Shown piece by piece: positions 1-5,582 of a stretch of 8,306 nucleotides of DNA (within the stretch, counting starts at the first letter, position 1; every line of letters begins with the position of its first letter). The DNA comes from an uncultured Erysipelotrichaceae bacterium (lineage in GTDB: Bacteria; Bacillota_I; Bacilli_A; Erysipelotrichales; Erysipelotrichaceae), in contig CALFEZ010000192.1 in the NCBI GenBank assembly GCA_937957895.1, forward strand, positions 1-8,306. Direction: 5' to 3'. The notes under the pieces are model-generated. The model saw nothing but the letters and a program-made list of their open reading frames with translations. It had not been told where the DNA came from and searched no databases. The position numbers were made by a program, and so were the translations under genes.

Positions 1-1
1 C

Positions 2-88
2 AGTGAGCACTTTCAATATCCATATGATCGTATGGAAGAAGCAAATGCCATCGCCTATGTAAAATGGATCAAAGAAAATCAATCATGA
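2..88 (+). CDS. 3' end of an unidentified protein (partial)
   Basis: The second frame is open from the window edge to a TGA stop and gives 28 residues. They are charged and helical-looking, ending in a run with Tyr-Val-Lys-Trp-Ile-Lys-Glu-Asn-Gln-Ser. Frame 1 stops at its second codon. The tail is too short for me to recognise a family. Codon use (ATC, GCC, GAT) fits the neighbouring genes. The histidine phosphatase begins 38 nt downstream on the same strand with no visible terminator between, so the two are probably cotranscribed. That this is a real gene end is inferred from the open frame reaching the edge and its position before a same-strand gene. Confidence 0.55.
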   Translation, partial: SEHFQYPYDRMEEANAIAYVKWIKENQS

Positions 89-112
89 TCAAAAGATCAA
101 ACAACCATGATG

Positions 113-118
113 AAAGGA
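113..118 (+). promoter_or_regulatory. ribosome binding site (AAAGGA) fixing the phosphatase start
   Basis: AAAGGA lies 8 nt before the ATG at 127. The in-frame ATG at 64 would overlap the upstream gene's end, has no such site, and would add 21 residues that are not part of the phosphatase fold. Confidence 0.7.
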
Positions 119-126
119 CACAAGTG

Positions 127-738
127 ATGAAAAAAATCATAACGATTCAGCATACCCAATCAGTCCACCATACCAATGGTATGGTAGGATCTTGGACAGA
201 TTGGCCACTTACGGCACTAGGAACTCATCAAGCACACCTGATCGGCAAGAAACTATCCAAAGAAATCAAGGATCATGTTGTGATGTACACATCCGATCTT
301 CTTAGGGCCAAACAAACAGCCATGATCGTTGCCGGGTATCTTGAGGTGGATCCGATCATCAATCCGGTACTGAGGGAACGTAATCTTGGTATTGCTGTCG
401 GTAAATCCGTGGAATGGCTCAACCAACACAAACAAAAGGATGAAGTGACTGTCGATGATCGATTGTTTGAGGATGCAGAGTCAAAACGCAATGTTTATGA
501 CAAACTCAAACCATTTTATGAAATGCTGATAAAATCACAGCACGATACCATCATCGTGGTTTCTCATGGAGATACACTTAGTATCTTCAATGCTTTGTGG
601 TTGAACATGCCGATAGAGATGTATGATCACTGTGGTTTGTTTGGGCTGGCCGGTGGTGTGTCGTATTTGCAGAAGGCACATGATGGGAAGCATTTGATAC
701 GGAAACTGAGTGACATGTCGTATGTCATGGAAGAGTAA
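127..738 (+). CDS. histidine phosphatase family protein, QHT variant
   Basis: This is a 203-residue protein of the histidine phosphatase (phosphoglycerate mutase-like) superfamily, which moves phosphate through a phosphohistidine. The first beta strand ends in Gln8-His9-Thr10-Gln11-Ser12, where the family normally has Arg-His-Gly-Glu/Gln-Ser. The presumed nucleophile His9 is kept, but the phosphate-binding Arg and the Gly are replaced. The rest is canonical: 'W-T-D-W-P-L-T-x-L-G' (23-32), 'S-D-L-L-R-A-K-Q-T-A' with Arg60 (56-65), 'L-R-E-R-N-L-G' with the likely acid Glu84 (82-88), and 'V-V-S-H-G-D-T-L' with the second catalytic His147. There is no signal peptide, so it should be cytoplasmic. 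The ATG at 127 is chosen for its AAAGGA site. The Q-H-x-Q-S-x-H-H pattern resembles a Firmicutes subgroup that I recall, so it may be a conserved subfamily and not a dead enzyme. Substrate unknown. Confidence 0.9.
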   Translation: MKKIITIQHTQSVHHTNGMVGSWTDWPLTALGTHQAHLIGKKLSKEIKDHVVMYTSDLLRAKQTAMIVAGYLEVDPIINPVLRERNLGIAVGKSVEWLNQHKQKDEVTVDDRLFEDAESKRNVYDKLKPFYEMLIKSQHDTIIVVSHGDTLSIFNALWLNMPIEMYDHCGLFGLAGGVSYLQKAHDGKHLIRKLSDMSYVMEE

Positions 739-748
739 AACATGTTTT
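737..748 (+). repeat. 12-bp perfect palindrome at the phosphatase stop codon
   Basis: AAAACATGTTTT is a perfect palindrome. It begins in the TAA stop codon and lies about 55 nt before the start of the serine hydrolase gene. It could be a repressor-type operator or chance. The short spacer (739-802) holds no convincing promoter, so I make no claim about its regulator. Confidence 0.3.
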
Positions 749-791
749 GCGTGATTTGATTTGTCTTATCGGATGGTGGTTGCATCAAGAC

Positions 792-797
792 AGGAGA
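792..797 (+). promoter_or_regulatory. ribosome binding site (AGGAGA) fixing the serine hydrolase start
   Basis: AGGAGA ends 5 nt before the ATG at 803, close to ideal spacing. The frame could be extended up to a TTG at 761 or an ATG at 773, but neither has a comparable site, and the extra residues would be partly encoded by this site. Confidence 0.75.
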
Positions 798-802
798 ATG
801 AA

Positions 803-1810
803 ATGATCATCAAGGTGGATTCTTATTTCAGTGGATGGCTCTCCATCATTAAAAAAGGTGAGGTCGTTTTTGAAAAAGCTTATGGGTTTGCTGACATCGC
901 CAATCAACGACCCAATACCATCCACACACGTTTTGCGACGGCTTCTGCCGGCAAAACGTTTGTTGCTGTGGCCATATTGAAGTTGATCCAACAAGATAAG
1001 CTAGCTTTGTCCGATACGATCGGCAAGATGCTGGCGATCGATTGGAAGCAGATCGATCCCGATATCACGATTGAGCAACTGCTGAAGCATACTTCCGGTA
1101 TCCCTGATTACTTCAATGAGAATGAGATGGATGATTATGAAGCATTGTGGAAAGATTTCCCCAATTACAAAATCCGGACATCGTCCGATCTGATCCCTTT
1201 GTTTATCGATAAGCCGATGATGTATCCCAAAAACGAAAGATTTCAATACAACAACACCGGGTATGTCGTATTGGGGTTGATATTGGAAGCCATCATGGAT
1301 AAACCATTGGATCATGTGCTTTCAGAAATCATTTTTGAACCATGCAACATGCATGATACCGGTTATTTTGAGTTGGATCGCTTGCCTGTTGACTGTGCGA
1401 ATCATTACATTTGGGACAAAGAAAACAACCAGTATCGTACCAATATCTACAGTGTGGATGCCAAAGGGTCCGGTGCCGGAGGAGCTTTTACGTCTTTGAA
1501 AGATATTGGCTTGTTTTGGAATCATTTATTGCAGGGCAAGATCATTTCCATGCACATGGTCAAGCAAATGCTGAGTATCCAGGTGTTTGATCAAGGGGAT
1601 GATCCTTATGGGTATGGGGTGTGGCTGAGAAAATGCGATGATCGTCTGTGCCCATACATGACTGGCATGGATCCGGGAGTGTCATTTATAAGTTTGATGG
1701 ATCAACACCACGATGTCATGATCACGATCGCCAGCAATCTTGGCCAGGATGTGTGGTCCTTGATGAGTAAAGTGATTCAAGCGATAAAACAAGTCGAGAT
1801 GATTGGATGA
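803..1810 (+). CDS. serine hydrolase, beta-lactamase/penicillin-binding-protein fold (class C-like)
   Basis: This 335-residue protein belongs to the beta-lactamase-related serine hydrolases (Pfam Beta-lactamase, the class C/DD-peptidase/esterase group). The nucleophile motif S-x-x-K is Ser48-Ala-Gly-Lys51, and Y-x-N is Tyr149-Asn-Asn151 within 'F-Q-Y-N-N-T-G-Y'. 'L-L-K-H-T-S-G-I-P-D' (93-102) and 'G-A-G-G-A-F-T-S' (224-231) are also typical. The third box, usually K-T-G or H-x-G, reads Met286-Thr-Gly288 followed by 'M-D-P-G-V-S', so its basic or histidine residue is missing. There is no signal peptide or membrane anchor, unlike periplasmic or wall-acting relatives, so it may act in the cytoplasm as an esterase or peptidase. 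It follows the phosphatase after 64 nt and is closed by a terminator at 1877-1900. The name reflects the fold: nothing indicates antibiotic resistance. Confidence 0.88.
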   Translation: MIIKVDSYFSGWLSIIKKGEVVFEKAYGFADIANQRPNTIHTRFATASAGKTFVAVAILKLIQQDKLALSDTIGKMLAIDWKQIDPDITIEQLLKHTSGIPDYFNENEMDDYEALWKDFPNYKIRTSSDLIPLFIDKPMMYPKNERFQYNNTGYVVLGLILEAIMDKPLDHVLSEIIFEPCNMHDTGYFELDRLPVDCANHYIWDKENNQYRTNIYSVDAKGSGAGGAFTSLKDIGLFWNHLLQGKIISMHMVKQMLSIQVFDQGDDPYGYGVWLRKCDDRLCPYMTGMDPGVSFISLMDQHHDVMITIASNLGQDVWSLMSKVIQAIKQVEMIG

Positions 1811-1823
1811 CAGGTGAGTTGAA

Positions 1824-1861
1824 CATGAAAAATACCATCTTAAGATGATGGTATGTTCATG
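1824..1861 (-). terminator. terminator hairpin for the patatin gene (minus strand)
   Basis: ATACCATC (1832-1839) pairs perfectly with GATGGTAT (1847-1854) across a 7-nt loop. CATGAA (1824-1829) and TTCATG (1856-1861) extend the stem after a small internal loop. Read on the minus strand, the core stem runs into five T residues (1832-1828). It lies 47 nt past the patatin stop codon. Confidence 0.6.
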
Positions 1862-1876
1862 CTTATATGATTTTTG

Positions 1877-1900
1877 AAGTGGCTTATGCCACCTTTTTTT
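1877..1900 (+). terminator. rho-independent terminator for the phosphatase/serine hydrolase genes
   Basis: GTGGC (1879-1883) and GCCAC (1888-1892) form a GC-rich stem with a TTAT loop. One C and then seven T residues (1894-1900) follow. It stands 66 nt past the serine hydrolase stop and just outside the 3' end of the convergent patatin gene. Confidence 0.75.
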
Positions 1901-1907
1901 GTCCATA

Positions 1908-2666
1908 TCAATCAAGCAGTTTTTGAAAATCGATTTTCTTTGCAGCTTCATACCCAATTTGATAGATTGCATCTGCTTTGCCTGCATCCAACAAATGATA
2001 ATGAGACAGGTTATCAAGTTCGATCAAAAGTGCACATGCATCTTTTTCTGCTTCCGTGTAGGATTTGATGCCAAGTTGGAAGGTTCGCGTGGCGACTTCC
2101 TGCATGCCTTTGATTTTCTTAAGTGACTCTACCGGCATGATATCCACGGCAATGATCACATCGCAAAGACCTATCAATGGTTTGATGGGGACATTGTTTT
2201 TTAAACCGCCATCAACATAAATGCCACCATCGATCTTGACGGGTGAAAACAATACGGGAATCGAAGAAGAAGCCTGAACGGCAAGTGAAACCTCTCCTTG
2301 ATCAAGATACTCAGCCTCTCCGGTCAGCATGTTGGTCACGGTGACAAAAAAGGGAAGTTTCAACTGAGAAAATGTGGCTGGTAAATGTTTATCGAGTTGT
2401 TCTTTCAAATGCCTAAGAGAAAAAAACCCTTCAGTCGGCAAATTGAGTTTGACCATGTCCGTGATGTTGTTGTTTCGCATGATGTTGAAAATCTCATGCG
2501 CAGCGTAACCATTTGCCAGCAAAGACCCAATGATCGATCCGGCACTGGTTCCAGATACGGCATCGATCGTGATATTTGCTTCTTCCAGTGCCTGCAGTAC
2601 ACCGATGTGTGCAAACCCTCTGGTTCCACCGCCACCTAATGCAATTCCTATTTTCTTTTTTTTCAT
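1908..2666 (-). CDS. patatin-like phospholipase (RssA/YchK type)
   Basis: This 252-residue protein is a compact bacterial patatin-like lipid acyl hydrolase using a Ser-Asp dyad. All the family marks are present: the oxyanion loop Gly11-Gly-Gly-Gly-Thr-Arg-Gly17, the nucleophile elbow Gly39-Thr-Ser41-Ala-Gly43, 'A-S-S-S-I-P-V-L-F-S-P' (132-142), and the catalytic Asp152 in Asp-Gly-Gly. Length fits the short stand-alone class that includes E. coli RssA. It has no signal peptide or membrane segment, so it probably acts on the inner face of the membrane or on cytoplasmic lipid esters; the substrate is not known. The start is forced, because an in-frame TGA lies five codons upstream and no other start codon follows it. 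The nearest good ribosome site is 25 nt away. It is monocistronic, with its own promoter (2782-2810) and a terminator at 1824-1861. Confidence 0.92.
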   Translation of the reverse strand: MKKKKIGIALGGGGTRGFAHIGVLQALEEANITIDAVSGTSAGSIIGSLLANGYAAHEIFNIMRNNNITDMVKLNLPTEGFFSLRHLKEQLDKHLPATFSQLKLPFFVTVTNMLTGEAEYLDQGEVSLAVQASSSIPVLFSPVKIDGGIYVDGGLKNNVPIKPLIGLCDVIIAVDIMPVESLKKIKGMQEVATRTFQLGIKSYTEAEKDACALLIELDNLSHYHLLDAGKADAIYQIGYEAAKKIDFQKLLD

Positions 2667-2700
2667 GGCATTATCTAGTCAGTATGACGATCTCCTATGG
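2667..2700 (-). promoter_or_regulatory. distant ribosome site with a small hairpin before the patatin start
   Basis: On the minus strand AGGAG occupies 2696-2692 and the ATG 2666-2664, a gap of 25 nt that is far beyond normal. Between them, ATC-GTCA (2691-2685) can pair with TGAC (2681-2678) and, past a 2-nt bulge, GAT (2675-2673). Folding this out would leave six nt (AATGCC) between site and start. The stem is short, so structure-assisted initiation is only a possibility; otherwise the gene starts on a very weak site. Confidence 0.35.
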
Positions 2701-2781
2701 TTTTAAGTGTTTGCTAGTGTTGGATCATACTCGATAAGAAGACGATCAAGTCAGGAAAAAGAGCATGGACCCTATGATTTT

Positions 2782-2810
2782 ATTATAGAATGATTTTGAT
2801 GGCATCTCAA
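2782..2810 (-). promoter_or_regulatory. SigA-type promoter for the patatin gene
   Basis: Read on the minus strand, a -35 of TTGAGA (2810-2805) is separated by exactly 17 nt from a perfect -10 of TATAAT (2787-2782). Transcription would start near 2775, giving a leader of about 108 nt before the ATG. I recognise no riboswitch in that leader. Confidence 0.75.
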
Positions 2811-2900
2811 TGTTTGTGTCTGGTATCTTCTTTAATAAAAAATTGATTCCAATGTTTGTGATTTGATGCACATTTGAAGATGATTTTATGAAGATCGACT

Positions 2901-2928
2901 TTTACGCGTGTTGTTTTGATGATATGAT
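2901..2928 (+). promoter_or_regulatory. possible promoter for the membrane-protein/metK genes
   Basis: TTTACG (2901-2906), a 16-nt spacer and TATGAT (2923-2928) make a moderate SigA-like match. The start would lie about 20 nt before the ATG at 2956. It is the best candidate in the 289-nt divergent spacer (2667-2955). Apart from the two promoters and the patatin leader I see nothing else in that spacer. Confidence 0.4.
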
Positions 2929-2955
2929 GATACTGTTGAAAAAGTGAGGTCAGAC

Positions 2956-3876
2956 ATGAAAAACAAACTGTTTGATGGGATGATCGGACTGATCATCTTC
3001 TTGTCGATGATTAGTTGTTTGATGGGTATTCTTTGGGGTGTGGGAGACGGTCCTTCCGTCATCATTAGCTATTGGAACACAAGCGTGACATTGCATGGGT
3101 TTGGATTGTATCAGCATGACTCGGTGGCGATTGCTGCTCAGGGCATTGCTCAGGATTATGTGACTTTGATCGTCGCAATACCGATGCTCGTACTATCATG
3201 GTCGAAGTTCAAGGAGTTCTCACTCAGAGGTGGTCTGATCTTGCTGGGAACCTTGGGGTATTTTTTGTATACTTACACTTCATATGTGTTTTTATGGATG
3301 CTCAATCCGATGTTCATCGTGTATGTGATGTTGATGTCACTGAGCTTTTTTGCTTTTGTATGGGCATTTATGCAGTTTGACATCGATCGTGTATCGCACG
3401 CTTTTTTGCCGAAGTTTCCTAACAAGCTGATCGGTTTTGTTCAAATCGCACTAGGAGTCTTGTTGGGTGGAATGTGGTTGAGTATGATCGTGTCATATGT
3501 CTTTAGTGGGATACCGCCTGCTGGGTTGGATCATTATACGACACTTGTGATCCAAGGATTGGATCTGGGGTTTATCGTACCGCTGGCACTGCTTTCCGGT
3601 GTTTGGATACTTCAAAGAAAACCGATGGGATTCATGTTGAGCGCAGTCGTGATCTTCAAAGGGTTTTTGATGGGACTTGCGATCTTGGCCATGTTGTTTG
3701 CCCAGCATGATGCACAAGTAACGGTAAGTTTGATCCAATGGATCGTGTTTCCTTTGTTGACCGGAGCATTTGCTGTTTGCTTTTGGCTCATGTTTAACAA
3801 CATGCATAAAACAATTGATATCAAGGTTTATCGTCACGCCTTGATATCAACCCCACAAGAAGAAGTAACGACCTAA
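2956..3876 (+). CDS. uncharacterised integral membrane protein, eight predicted helices
   Basis: This 306-residue, very hydrophobic protein has about eight membrane helices at roughly 7-29, 66-82, 93-115, 118-140, 158-183, 199-219, 224-249 and 257-281. An extracytoplasmic or amphipathic loop follows helix 1 and carries 'G-L-Y-x-H-D-S-V-A-I-A-A-Q-G-I-A-Q-D' (50-67). The 'Y-F-L-Y-T-Y-T-S-Y' stretch (102-110) in helix 3 is also distinctive. I recall similar hypothetical membrane proteins in other Gram-positive bacteria but know no assigned function and see no transporter or enzyme signature. The C-terminal 25 residues are soluble. ATG 2956 is chosen because GAGGT ends 5 nt before it; the GTG at 2944 lacks a site. 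metK begins 54 nt downstream on the same strand, so cotranscription is possible. Confidence 0.85.
   Translation: MKNKLFDGMIGLIIFLSMISCLMGILWGVGDGPSVIISYWNTSVTLHGFGLYQHDSVAIAAQGIAQDYVTLIVAIPMLVLSWSKFKEFSLRGGLILLGTLGYFLYTYTSYVFLWMLNPMFIVYVMLMSLSFFAFVWAFMQFDIDRVSHAFLPKFPNKLIGFVQIALGVLLGGMWLSMIVSYVFSGIPPAGLDHYTTLVIQGLDLGFIVPLALLSGVWILQRKPMGFMLSAVVIFKGFLMGLAILAMLFAQHDAQVTVSLIQWIVFPLLTGAFAVCFWLMFNNMHKTIDIKVYRHALISTPQEEVTT
3815..3850 (+). repeat. 12-bp perfect inverted repeat built from two TTGATATCAA palindromes
   Basis: TTGATATCAAGG (3815-3826) and its exact reverse complement CCTTGATATCAA (3839-3850) are separated by 12 nt. Each arm contains the self-palindrome TTGATATCAA, so the element is at once an inverted and a direct repeat with centres 26 nt apart. 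It lies in the last codons of the membrane-protein gene, about 80 nt before metK. No T-run follows, so it is not a standard terminator. It could be a two-site operator or an RNA hairpin. Confidence 0.6.
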
Positions 3877-3881
3877 CAAAC

Positions 3882-3906
3882 AAGAGGCATATCATTGCCT
3901 GCTTTT
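3882..3906 (+). promoter_or_regulatory. small hairpin in the spacer before metK
   Basis: AGGCA (3885-3889) pairs with TGCCT (3896-3900) around a 6-nt loop. AAG/CTT extends the stem past a bulged G, and a short run of Ts follows. It sits directly before the metK ribosome site. It may be a weak terminator or attenuator for the upstream gene, but the T-run is too short to be sure. Confidence 0.3.
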
Positions 3907-3917
3907 GATAAACTTAC

Positions 3918-3923
3918 AGGGAG
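3918..3923 (+). promoter_or_regulatory. metK ribosome binding site (AGGGAG)
   Basis: AGGGAG ends 7 nt before the ATG at 3931 and 4 nt before the tandem ATG at 3928. The better spacing and the usual MetK N-terminus favour 3931. Confidence 0.7.
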
Positions 3924-3930
3924 AAAGATG

Positions 3931-5103
3931 ATGAGCAAATACTTATTTACCAGTGAATCGGTAACTGAAGGTCATCCAGACAAGATCTGTGATCAGATTT
4001 CCGATGCTATCTTAGATGAGATCCTAAAAAGAGATCCGGATGCCCGAGTAGCGTGTGAAACATGCGTCAACACCGGATTAGTGTTGGTGATGGGAGAAAT
4101 CACCACTGATTGTTATGTTGATATCCCCAAAATCGCCAGAGACACGATCGTCCAGATTGGATATGATCGTGCCAAGTATGGTTTTGATGGTACGACATGT
4201 GCCGTATTGACATCGATCGATGAGCAATCCGAAGACATCGCGTTGGGTGTGGACGAGATCAAAACTCCTCACTCAAAGGAGAAGGAAGGATTAGGAGCCG
4301 GTGATCAGGGCATGATGTTTGGATATGCCACCGATGAGACGAAACAACTGATGCCGCTTCCGATCATGTTGGCTCATCAGCTGGCAAAAAGACTGGCAAC
4401 AGTCAGAAAAGAAAAGATCGTGGATTATTTCCGACCGGATGGTAAAACCCAAGTGACCGTGGAGTATGTCGATGGAAAACCCAAACGTGTCGATACCATC
4501 GTCATTTCGATCCAGCATCGAGACAAAGTAGCCCATAAGAAAATCGAACAGGATGTCATTGAACATGTCATCAAGGCCGTGATCGATCCATCGTTGTTGG
4601 ATGAAGATACAAAGATCTTTGTCAATCCGACAGGTCATTTTGTCACGGGTGGACCAAAAGGAGACAGCGGGTTGTCCGGACGCAAGATCATCGTGGATAC
4701 CTATGGCGGAATGGCACGACATGGAGGAGGTTCTTTCAGTGGCAAAGATGCCACGAAAGTCGATCGTTCAGCAGCGTATGCTGCCAGATATGTTGCCAAA
4801 AACATCGTTGCTGCCAAACTTGCTTCCAAAGTGGAAGTACAGATCGCATATGCCATTGGCAAGCGTAGACCGGTCAGCATTTTTGTGGATTCCTTTTTTA
4901 CGGGAGTGGTGAGCGATGAAAGGCTCGCTGAGATCGTGAACATCGAGTTTGATCTAAGTCCTTCCGCCATCATCGAGAAGTTAGGGCTTAAGCGTCCGAT
5001 CTATCGCCAGTTAGCAGCCTATGGGCATATGGGGCGCGAAGACCTCGATGTTGCATGGGAGAAAACAGACAAAGTGGATGATTTGAGAAAATATCTGCCC
5101 TAA
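3931..5103 (+). CDS. metK: S-adenosylmethionine synthetase (methionine adenosyltransferase)
   Basis: MetK makes S-adenosylmethionine from methionine and ATP, releasing phosphate and pyrophosphate; it is the cell's methyl-donor source and a cytoplasmic homo-oligomer. The 390-residue protein is full length and all signatures are intact: 'F-T-S-E-S-V-T-E-G-H-P-D-K' with His15 and Lys18, 'G-A-G-D-Q-G' (122-127), 'F-V-x-G-G-P-K-G-D-S-G-L-S-G-R-K' (237-252), and the phosphate-binding 'G-G-G-S-F-S-G-K-D' (265-273). The start follows an AGGGAG site; upstream in-frame codons to 3895 do not resemble MetK. In many Firmicutes metK is under a SAM riboswitch, but the 54-nt spacer here is too short for one and shows no such motifs. 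Control may instead involve the repeat at 3815-3850 or the hairpin at 3882-3906. A strong terminator follows 40 nt after the stop. Confidence 0.98.
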   Translation: MSKYLFTSESVTEGHPDKICDQISDAILDEILKRDPDARVACETCVNTGLVLVMGEITTDCYVDIPKIARDTIVQIGYDRAKYGFDGTTCAVLTSIDEQSEDIALGVDEIKTPHSKEKEGLGAGDQGMMFGYATDETKQLMPLPIMLAHQLAKRLATVRKEKIVDYFRPDGKTQVTVEYVDGKPKRVDTIVISIQHRDKVAHKKIEQDVIEHVIKAVIDPSLLDEDTKIFVNPTGHFVTGGPKGDSGLSGRKIIVDTYGGMARHGGGSFSGKDATKVDRSAAYAARYVAKNIVAAKLASKVEVQIAYAIGKRRPVSIFVDSFFTGVVSDERLAEIVNIEFDLSPSAIIEKLGLKRPIYRQLAAYGHMGREDLDVAWEKTDKVDDLRKYLP

Positions 5104-5143
5104 GCATCTTTGAGCATCTAAATGCAGGGATGATGTATACTAT

Positions 5144-5179
5144 AAAACAAAGCATTTGAAGTGGCTTTGTTTTTATTTT
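5144..5179 (+). terminator. metK rho-independent terminator
   Basis: AAAACAAAGC (5144-5153) and GCTTTGTTTT (5164-5173) form a perfect 10-bp stem around a 10-nt loop. The T-rich tail runs TTTTT-A-TTTT to 5179. The loop and tail also carry the -35 and -10 of the next operon. Confidence 0.85.
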
Positions 5180-5184
5180 ATGAT
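5156..5184 (+). promoter_or_regulatory. promoter of the mgsA operon, embedded in the metK terminator
   Basis: TTGAAG (5156-5161), a 17-nt spacer and TATGAT (5179-5184) fit a SigA promoter. The -35 lies in the terminator loop and the -10 at the end of its T-tail. Transcription would begin near 5191, giving a leader of about 20 nt with GAGG (5200-5203) before the ATG at 5211. Confidence 0.6.
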
Positions 5185-5210
5185 GGTTATGAAAGAATCG
5201 AGGAACAACC

Positions 5211-5582
5211 ATGAAACAACAAACGATCGCTTTGATCGCACATGATCACAAAAAAGCTGAACTGATCCAATGGGTATTGGATCATCAAGATATCCTGTCA
5301 AAGCATGACTTATGTGGTACCGGTACAACATCCAAGCGAGTTCATGAAGCTTCCGGACTTCCTGTACGAGCATATTTGAGCGGCCCGCTTGGAGGTGATC
5401 AGCAGGTAGGGGCAGCCATCGTGGAGCGAAAGATCGACATGCTCGTGTTTTTTTGGGACCCTTTGACATCCCAACCCCACGATCCGGATGTAAAAGCACT
5501 TTTAAGGGTCGCCGTTTTGGCAAATATCCCCACAGCATGCAATGTTGCAACTGCCAATCTGATGTTGAAGGAGTGTCAGTGA
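5211..5582 (+). CDS. mgsA: methylglyoxal synthase
   Basis: MgsA converts dihydroxyacetone phosphate to methylglyoxal and phosphate, a glycolytic bypass used when sugar phosphates build up. The 123-residue protein is slightly shorter than E. coli MgsA (152) but complete. Its residues match E. coli catalytic and binding positions with a constant offset of eight: His11, Asp63, Asp83, His90 and Asp93 for His19, Asp71, Asp91, His98 and Asp101. Signatures are 'A-L-I-A-H-D-x-K-K', 'G-T-G-T-T', 'S-G-P-L-G-G-D-Q-Q' and 'W-D-P-L-T-x-Q-P-H-D-P-D-V-K-A-L-L-R'. GAGG lies 7 nt before the ATG. It heads a three-gene operon, and its stop codon overlaps the next start by one base (TGATG). It is normally a cytoplasmic homohexamer inhibited by phosphate; the phosphate-site residues are present. 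Confidence 0.97.
   Translation: MKQQTIALIAHDHKKAELIQWVLDHQDILSKHDLCGTGTTSKRVHEASGLPVRAYLSGPLGGDQQVGAAIVERKIDMLVFFWDPLTSQPHDPDVKALLRVAVLANIPTACNVATANLMLKECQ

Noticed and set aside
64..126. Longer N-terminus for the histidine phosphatase
   Set aside because: The 21 extra residues overlap the preceding gene, lack a ribosome site and are not part of the fold.
1001..1315. 104-codon minus-strand open frame inside the serine hydrolase gene
   Set aside because: It is a shadow of the sense gene with no start signal or known domain.
803..1810. Antibiotic-resistance beta-lactamase
   Set aside because: It has no export signal, lacks the K/H-T-G box and matches the broad serine hydrolase group, so a resistance role is unsupported.
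3877..3930. SAM riboswitch or T-box before metK
   Set aside because: The spacer is only 54 nt and contains none of the conserved SAM-riboswitch or T-box sequence blocks.
4291..4722. 143-codon open frame antisense to metK
   Set aside because: It lies wholly within the metK coding sequence, has no ribosome site or recognisable domain, and is a by-product of metK codon composition.
5136..5141. TATACT as a -10 box for the mgsA promoter
   Set aside because: The only TTGA-like -35 upstream is 20 nt away, and the transcript would start inside the metK terminator stem. TTGAAG-17-TATGAT downstream is better.
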